A stretch of DNA of 45,707 nucleotides from the NCBI GenBank assembly GCA_040752915.1, contig JBFMHB010000019.1, positions 1 to 45,707 on the forward strand, read 5' to 3'. Position 1 is the first letter of the stretch. Every line of letters starts with the position of its first letter. The position numbers and the translations under genes were made by a program. Source of the stretch: Acidobacteriota bacterium. Lineage in GTDB: Bacteria; Acidobacteriota; UBA4820; DSQY01. The notes under the pieces were generated by a model, which saw only the letters and a program-made list of their open reading frames with translations, was not told the DNA's origin and did no database searches. Positions 41,415-45,707 of the stretch are shown here, in pieces.

Positions 41415-42557
41415 ATGACGGGAACCATTCGAAAGGCGGGTGCGTGTCTGATTCTGATTCTGGGGCTCATACCGGGCCTGTGGGCCTGGGCCGAGGATGG
41501 CCTGGAGGGGCGCCAGAATGCCCTCGAAGCTCCGGCACCGCCGGCTCCGGCCGCCGCCTATGAACGGGCCGCGAACTCGGTGGTCCCCGCGGCGGAGATC
41601 CTGATCTACGCCGACGATCCCTACCACGCGGCCTCCAATACCTTCCTGGACCAGGCCCTCCAATATTGGGGACTGCCCTACGAGGCCCACTACGACGGCG
41701 ACTTCTCGGGCTTCGAGGCGGCCCTCGAGCTGGGCGGACCCTGGACCCTCGTCCTCTTCGGCAACGACAACTACGGCGCTCCCGAGTCGGTTTTCGACGC
41801 GCTGGAGGCCTACGTGGCGGGCGGCGGAAAACTGATCCTGAACACTTGGGTCATAAACAGTTATCCCGGGCATCCCCTCTGGGCCACGTTGGGTGTGGGC
41901 TATGCCGTAAACAACTACGACCCGCCGGCGCCCGTGTACTGGTGGGACCCGTCCCACCCCTTCTTTACGGACCCCATGGCCGTGCCCGAGCTGACGAGCC
42001 TCACGGGGTACCGCTACGGCACCTATGGCCAGTTCGTCGATCCCCTTCCCGGCTTCGAGGCCCTGGCGGGGTACGCGGCTTCGCCCGCCCCGGGCCAGGC
42101 GGCTCTCCTTCTCGGCAACGACGGGAGGACGGTCTACAAGGCCTTCCTCGACGGCCAGAACGACGCCGACCTGGACGGGGATTTGATCCTGGACGGGATA
42201 GAACTCTGGATCGACCTCGTCCGGGGAGTTCGAGAGGGGGTGGTCGTCTACGACGTCCTCTTCCAGGACGATCTGGGCCGGAGCCAGCTCTGCATCGCCA
42301 AGAAGACGGGCCACTACATCTGGAGCCTGAATAGCACGGGAGCCCTGTACACCGGCGTCGGCGAGGTGGCCAACGGCGGAACGGCCTTCTGGACGCTCCC
42401 CGAGGACCCCAACTACATCTACAGCGTGTACGACTCCCGGCGGAAGCGGGCCCGCGCCTACTTCAGCAACACGGAGGACGGAGTCTACTCGAGCCTTGTG
42501 GACCGCAACACGGCCAACAACGAGGGCGAGTGCTCCACCGAACCGCAGGAGCGATAA
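41415..42557 (+). CDS. Secreted protein with Rossmann-like domain and shared C-terminal module
   Basis: From ATG 41415 (GAGGAGAAG site) it has 380 residues with a signal peptide (about 1-26). The N-terminal domain (about residues 55-270) alternates strands and helices (AEILIYADDP, WTLVLFGNDNYGAP, AYVAGGGKLILNTWV), which suggests a Rossmann or class-I amidotransferase-like fold without a visible catalytic Cys. The last part (280-373) is the C-terminal module. It lacks the PKD and regulatory-like domains of the giants. The fourth gene follows after 65 bases and is probably cotranscribed. Confidence 0.85.
   Translation: MTGTIRKAGACLILILGLIPGLWAWAEDGLEGRQNALEAPAPPAPAAAYERAANSVVPAAEILIYADDPYHAASNTFLDQALQYWGLPYEAHYDGDFSGFEAALELGGPWTLVLFGNDNYGAPESVFDALEAYVAGGGKLILNTWVINSYPGHPLWATLGVGYAVNNYDPPAPVYWWDPSHPFFTDPMAVPELTSLTGYRYGTYGQFVDPLPGFEALAGYAASPAPGQAALLLGNDGRTVYKAFLDGQNDADLDGDLILDGIELWIDLVRGVREGVVVYDVLFQDDLGRSQLCIAKKTGHYIWSLNSTGALYTGVGEVANGGTAFWTLPEDPNYIYSVYDSRRKRARAYFSNTEDGVYSSLVDRNTANNEGECSTEPQER
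42252..42533 (+). other. Shared C-terminal module, copy 3
   Basis: This segment of about 94 residues has DDLGRSQLC, VANGGTAFWTLPEDP, YDSRRKRARAYFSN, VYSSLVDRNT and a final Cys. It is closest to copy 4 (shared TLPEDP and RKRARAYF). Confidence 0.9.
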
Positions 42558-42569
42558 GGAAGAGCAACC

Positions 42570-42588
42570 CGGCGGTTGAGCACCGCCG
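42570..42588 (+). other. Intercistronic hairpin between the third and fourth secreted-protein genes
   Basis: CGGCGG (42570-42575) and CCGCCG (42583-42588) form a 6-bp stem with a 7-base loop, without a T-run. It may influence mRNA stability between two probably cotranscribed genes. Confidence 0.35.
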
Positions 42589-42622
42589 AGAACTTTGTCG
42601 GAGGAAAGTGAGGAGGGACATC

Positions 42623-43540
42623 ATGAAGTCGAGACGGGCCATTTCCATCCTGGTTCTGGCGGGTCTGGTTCTCTCGGGGGCGGTCCTGGCCTTCGATCCC
42701 AACGACGCGGGCGTCCCCGTGCCCGAACCGAACCCCGGAGAGGTCTACACCGTACCCAACGCCTGCGTCACGATCAACGGCGTCCTCGGCAGCGGGTCCG
42801 CCGATTGGGCTTGGACGACCGGGACCATCCCCGGGTACCGGATTTTCCGGGACGGCAACCCATCGTCCTGCGCCTCGCCGAAGTCGTGTCCGGGGACCTG
42901 TTGCACCACTTCGTGCGCCTTTGACGCCTACACGATCTACAACACGACGGGCGCCGAATTGTGCGTGGAGGCGGACCTGAACGTCGCCGCGGACTACCTC
43001 CATCTCGTCGCCTACGACGGTGTCTTCGACCCTGCCGACATTTGCATCAATTACCTCGGGGACAGCGGGAGCAGCGCCGGCAGCGGCTCCACGGAAGGCC
43101 TCTCCGTTACGTTGCCCGCGGGCGCCGGCATCGTGTTCGTGGTTCACGAGAACACGCCCGGGGCGGGGATCGGCGACTCCTACCTCCTCACCGTCAACGG
43201 CGCGTGCGGCGGCGCCTTCGCTCCCGACCTGACCTTACTGGACGACCTGGGGCGCTCGGAGCTGTGCATCCAGAAGTCCAACGGGATGTACCAGTGGACC
43301 AACGCCGACGGGTCGGTCTACGCGGGCACGGGCGTGGTGGCCAACGGGGGCACGGCCTTCTGGACGCTGCCCGAGGACCCGACGTACATCTACGCGACCT
43401 ACGACAGCCGGCGCAAGCGCGCCCGGGCCTACTTCACGAACAGCGACGATGCCGTCTACAACAGCCTCGTGGACCGGAACACGACCAACAACCCCGAGTG
43501 CGGCAGCCTGATCGAAGTGGAGCCTCCGCCGGTCTACTGA
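42623..43540 (+). CDS. Secreted protein with PPC-like domain and shared C-terminal module
   Basis: From ATG 42623 (GAGGAGGGA site) it has 305 residues with a signal peptide ending near residue 23 (VLAF). A Cys-rich beta-sandwich follows (about 45-195; CVTINGVLG, SCPGTCCTTSC, FDAYTIYNTTGAELCVEADL, DSYLLTVNGAC). It resembles bacterial pre-peptidase C-terminal (PPC) domains. The C-terminal module covers about 202-293. With six clustered cysteines before the module the protein is probably disulfide-bonded and extracytoplasmic. No enzyme motif is seen. Confidence 0.85.
   Translation: MKSRRAISILVLAGLVLSGAVLAFDPNDAGVPVPEPNPGEVYTVPNACVTINGVLGSGSADWAWTTGTIPGYRIFRDGNPSSCASPKSCPGTCCTTSCAFDAYTIYNTTGAELCVEADLNVAADYLHLVAYDGVFDPADICINYLGDSGSSAGSGSTEGLSVTLPAGAGIVFVVHENTPGAGIGDSYLLTVNGACGGAFAPDLTLLDDLGRSELCIQKSNGMYQWTNADGSVYAGTGVVANGGTAFWTLPEDPTYIYATYDSRRKRARAYFTNSDDAVYNSLVDRNTTNNPECGSLIEVEPPPVY
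43226..43501 (+). other. Shared C-terminal module, copy 4
   Basis: This is the shortest copy, about 92 residues, with DDLGRSELC, VVANGGTAFWTLPEDP, YIYATYDSRRKRARAYF, VYNSLVDRNT and NPEC. Thirteen residues follow the last cysteine. Confidence 0.9.
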
Positions 43541-43571
43541 GCCGCGAGGAGACCATAGCCATGGGACCATC

Positions 43572-43595
43572 GGGGCGCGGGGCAACCCGCGCCCC
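43572..43595 (+). terminator. Terminator-like hairpin after the fourth secreted-protein gene
   Basis: GGGGCGCGGG (43572-43581) pairs perfectly with CCCGCGCCCC (43586-43595) around a GCAA tetraloop. The tail is T-rich but interrupted (TTCCTCTTC). The stem resembles those of the two UUCG terminators. Confidence 0.75.
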
Positions 43596-43599
43596 TTCC

Positions 43600-44030
43600 T
43601 CTTCGCGGTTACCCGTCCTTATCCTACTTGTGCAGTCGTACACATGGTTTCCGATCCATCGGAGTTCAGAATCTCCTTGTGAATGAGGCCGCTTCAGTGG
43701 GATTTCCACGCGAAATCCGACGCCCTCTTGAATGCCTTGACATGGCATCCGTACGGCCTCGCGCTAGGGGCGTGGACGTCGAATCGAACAGGTCGCTCCC
43801 TGCCCAAGAGGGCCCCAGAGTGATCGGTACACCAGGAGACAGCCGGTTCGTATGGAAATTCTGTGTAGAGAGTAATCGTCTCGTTCATGCGGCTGTAAGG
43901 ACTTTCTAGTCAGGTCGATACATGCATCGGGAACGAAGTATCCGCCCCGGAGCGTGCTTCGGAAGCCCACAGCCGGCCCATGCGCCGGAGCAGACGGCGC
44001 CCGCAGTCCAGAAGCGCAGGGAGTGTATCC
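43600..44030. other. Long spacer without a recognisable gene
   Basis: No reading frame with a ribosome binding site and coding character is visible, and no tRNA or known riboswitch. The stretch is less GC-rich than the flanking genes and has only short imperfect hairpins (for example CCGATCCATCGG near 43660). A decayed gene or a small RNA cannot be excluded. Confidence 0.4.
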
Positions 44031-44031
44031 C

Positions 44032-44060
44032 TTGACTTTCCATCGGGACACATGGACACT
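44032..44060 (+). promoter_or_regulatory. Possible promoter of the fifth secreted-protein gene
   Basis: TTGACT (44032-44037), 17 bases and GACACT (44055-44060). The -10 is weak (3 of 6), so this is tentative. The leader would be about 55 bases. Confidence 0.3.
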
Positions 44061-44122
44061 GGGTTCGCATCTGGATCCTCAGTCACCGACGTGCAGGGAT
44101 TGAGAAAGAGGAGGGAAGGGCC

Positions 44123-45707
44123 ATGCGTTCATGCGGGAGGTGTGTTCTTGTAGCCGTCTTGCTGGGGACCCTGGGGCTATTCGCCTGGGCGGGGACGGGA
44201 GCCGTCCCCCAGGTCTCCAGCGGGAAGACGATCGTGAAACTGGCTCCGGCTGGGCCTGTGGCGCCTCCGGAGAACCTGGCCCAGGAAAACGTGGGCGACG
44301 TCCCGGAGGAGCCGCCGTCTCCGCCGGACCAATTCGCCCCCCATGCGGTCCTGTGGGACCAGCCCGTGTCCTCCGTGAACACGGGGGTTTACGTGGATCA
44401 GGACTTTATCGATTTTCCGACCTACAGTTCCTACCTGGCCGATGATTTCACCAATGCCGGGCCTTGGAGCATTACCTCCATCTTCGTTGCGGGAGGCGGT
44501 TGGAACGGCTTCTCCTCCCTCGCCAACGCCACGGCTTTGAACTGGGCCATCTACGCCGATGGCGGGGGGGTTCCCGACGGCGATCCCTCGGGGGGAGGCA
44601 ACGCTCCGGTCTGGTCCCTCAGCCTCCTCCCATCCGACCCCCAGGTCGCCCTCACCATCAATCCCACCTACGGGATCCTGAGCGACACCCTGCTCACGCT
44701 TTCCGCGCCCGTGGCCCTTCCGCCGGGCACCTACTGGCTCGTTTTTTATCCCACGCTGGCCTTCGAGGGCGGCGGCCAGTTCGGCCGCTTCCCCTCCGAC
44801 ACGGCCAACGGCGCCACGGCCCAGTTCATCAACCCCGGAGGGGCCTTCGGATACGGAACCGCTTGGCAGAACTGGAACATCTTGGGGGCCGCGCAAACGG
44901 ATCTGGCCTTCCGAATCGAGGGCGACCTGGCTTCCTGCACGGTCCTCTACGACAACGGGCCCCTGGTGACCCACGTCGCGGGGTGCTCCGGGCAGGACGC
45001 CAGCCGGCTTCAGACGGGGCTGGGCATGAACACCCTGGGCTTCGGCCACCAGGCCGACCTGGGCTACCGGATGGCCGACGACTTCACGCTCACGTCCACG
45101 GCGCAGATCGACCAGATCGACTTCTTCGCCTACCAGACGGGAGCGCCCACTACCTCGCCGATCACGGCCGTCTACTACCAGATATGGGACGGCCCGCCCA
45201 ACGCAGGCGGGACGGTGATCTTCGGCGACCTCACGACAAACCGCCTCACGGCCACGGAGTTCTCCAACATCCAGCGGGACAGCGAAACGAGCTCCTGCGC
45301 CAACGACCGGTACATCTTCCGGAACACCTGCTCGGCGGGGGTCAGCCTCCCTGCCGGCACGTACTGGATCGACTGGATGACGGACGGGAGCCTCTCTTCG
45401 GGTCCCTGGGCGCCGCCCATCACCGTCCTGGGCCAGACAACCACCGGGAACGCCCTGCAGTACACCACGGCCTGGGCTTCGGCCAACGATTCGGGCACGC
45501 TGACCCAGCAGGGCATGCCCTTCGTGCTTTACACCTGCGCGGCGGGCTGTCCGACGATCACCATCGACCCGGCGGTTCTGCCGCCCATGCAGAGGGGCAC
45601 GCCCTGGTCGGTGACCTTCACGGCGTCGGGCGGGACGGCGCCCTACTCCTTCTCGCTGACGGGGACGGTGCCTCCTGGGCTGATCTGGGACCAGGTGAGC
45701 GCGACGC
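44123..45707 (+). CDS. Secreted beta-domain protein, 3' end outside the window
   Basis: The ATG at 44123 has a GAGGGAAGGG site and a signal peptide (about residues 1-27, ending FAWAGTGA). The frame is open with no stop through the window edge, giving at least 528 residues. Two related beta-sandwich units each start with an ADDFT motif (about residues 106 and 318) and contain a PPGTYW / PAGTYW turn. A He_PIG-type immunoglobulin-like domain begins at about 482 (SVTFTASGGTAPYSFSL). The gene lies beside four secreted proteins sharing a C-terminal module, so it may carry one too, but its C-terminus is not visible. No catalytic motif is seen. Confidence 0.82.
   Translation, partial: MRSCGRCVLVAVLLGTLGLFAWAGTGAVPQVSSGKTIVKLAPAGPVAPPENLAQENVGDVPEEPPSPPDQFAPHAVLWDQPVSSVNTGVYVDQDFIDFPTYSSYLADDFTNAGPWSITSIFVAGGGWNGFSSLANATALNWAIYADGGGVPDGDPSGGGNAPVWSLSLLPSDPQVALTINPTYGILSDTLLTLSAPVALPPGTYWLVFYPTLAFEGGGQFGRFPSDTANGATAQFINPGGAFGYGTAWQNWNILGAAQTDLAFRIEGDLASCTVLYDNGPLVTHVAGCSGQDASRLQTGLGMNTLGFGHQADLGYRMADDFTLTSTAQIDQIDFFAYQTGAPTTSPITAVYYQIWDGPPNAGGTVIFGDLTTNRLTATEFSNIQRDSETSSCANDRYIFRNTCSAGVSLPAGTYWIDWMTDGSLSSGPWAPPITVLGQTTTGNALQYTTAWASANDSGTLTQQGMPFVLYTCAAGCPTITIDPAVLPPMQRGTPWSVTFTASGGTAPYSFSLTGTVPPGLIWDQVSAT

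Noticed and set aside
35020-43501. Sortase, PEP-CTERM or autotransporter signal at the C-termini
   Set aside because: There is no LPxTG, no PEP plus helix plus basic tail, and no membrane segment after the module.
43737-43742. TTGACA as a promoter -35
   Set aside because: No acceptable -10 lies 16-19 bases downstream.

Overview
The window is GC-rich, densely packed bacterial DNA from a didermic (Gram-negative-type) organism. The envelope genes that show this are a TonB-dependent receptor, a TolC-like channel, a periplasmic B12-binding lipoprotein and a kinase carrying a TonB-type C-terminus. The mix of a Pro/Ala-rich membrane Ser/Thr kinase, a DUF4388 protein, an ECF/ZAS pair and giant secreted PKD/carboxypeptidase-regulatory proteins fits Acidobacteriota best, with Myxococcota-like groups as the alternative. 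This is an inference from gene content, not from a marker gene.

Layout. 1-2647: a kinase (5' end outside the window) and a small coiled-coil protein. 2726-7655: a cobalamin riboswitch followed by btuF-btuC-btuD-btuB, a B12 uptake operon. 7776-12029: an M1-family peptidase divergent from an ECF sigma factor, a ZAS anti-sigma factor and a small membrane protein. 12137-17207: a DUF4388 protein, a histidine phosphatase, argS and a lipid kinase. The spacers here carry an octamer tandem-repeat family and a perfect 15-bp hairpin. 17454-26657: a TetR-regulated efflux operon (HlyD, two ABC ATPases, two ABC-2 permeases, TolC-like protein), followed by a YheT-like hydrolase and a HEAT-like protein. 26635-29722, minus strand: a DUF2231 protein, queA and cca.

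29897-45707 is the accessory part. It holds five consecutive secreted-protein genes, two of them giants of 1747 and 1818 residues. The first four all end in the same 92-98 residue C-terminal module, which has two invariant Cys, the core VANGGTAFW and the basic motif YDSRRxRARxY. I do not recognise this module. The N-terminal parts differ completely: a propeller-like head, a gluzincin metalloprotease with Kelch repeats, a Rossmann-like domain and a PPC-like beta-sandwich. This makes the module the best candidate for an undescribed sorting, anchoring or assembly domain. The fifth gene runs off the window end, so its C-terminus cannot be seen. Two of the genes end in nearly identical UUCG-loop terminators.

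A second pattern concerns gene starts. Four genes without a Shine-Dalgarno sequence (argS, the lipid kinase, the DUF2231 gene and queA) each have an extended -10 motif TGnTnnnnT only 6-8 nt before the ATG. This suggests leaderless mRNAs.
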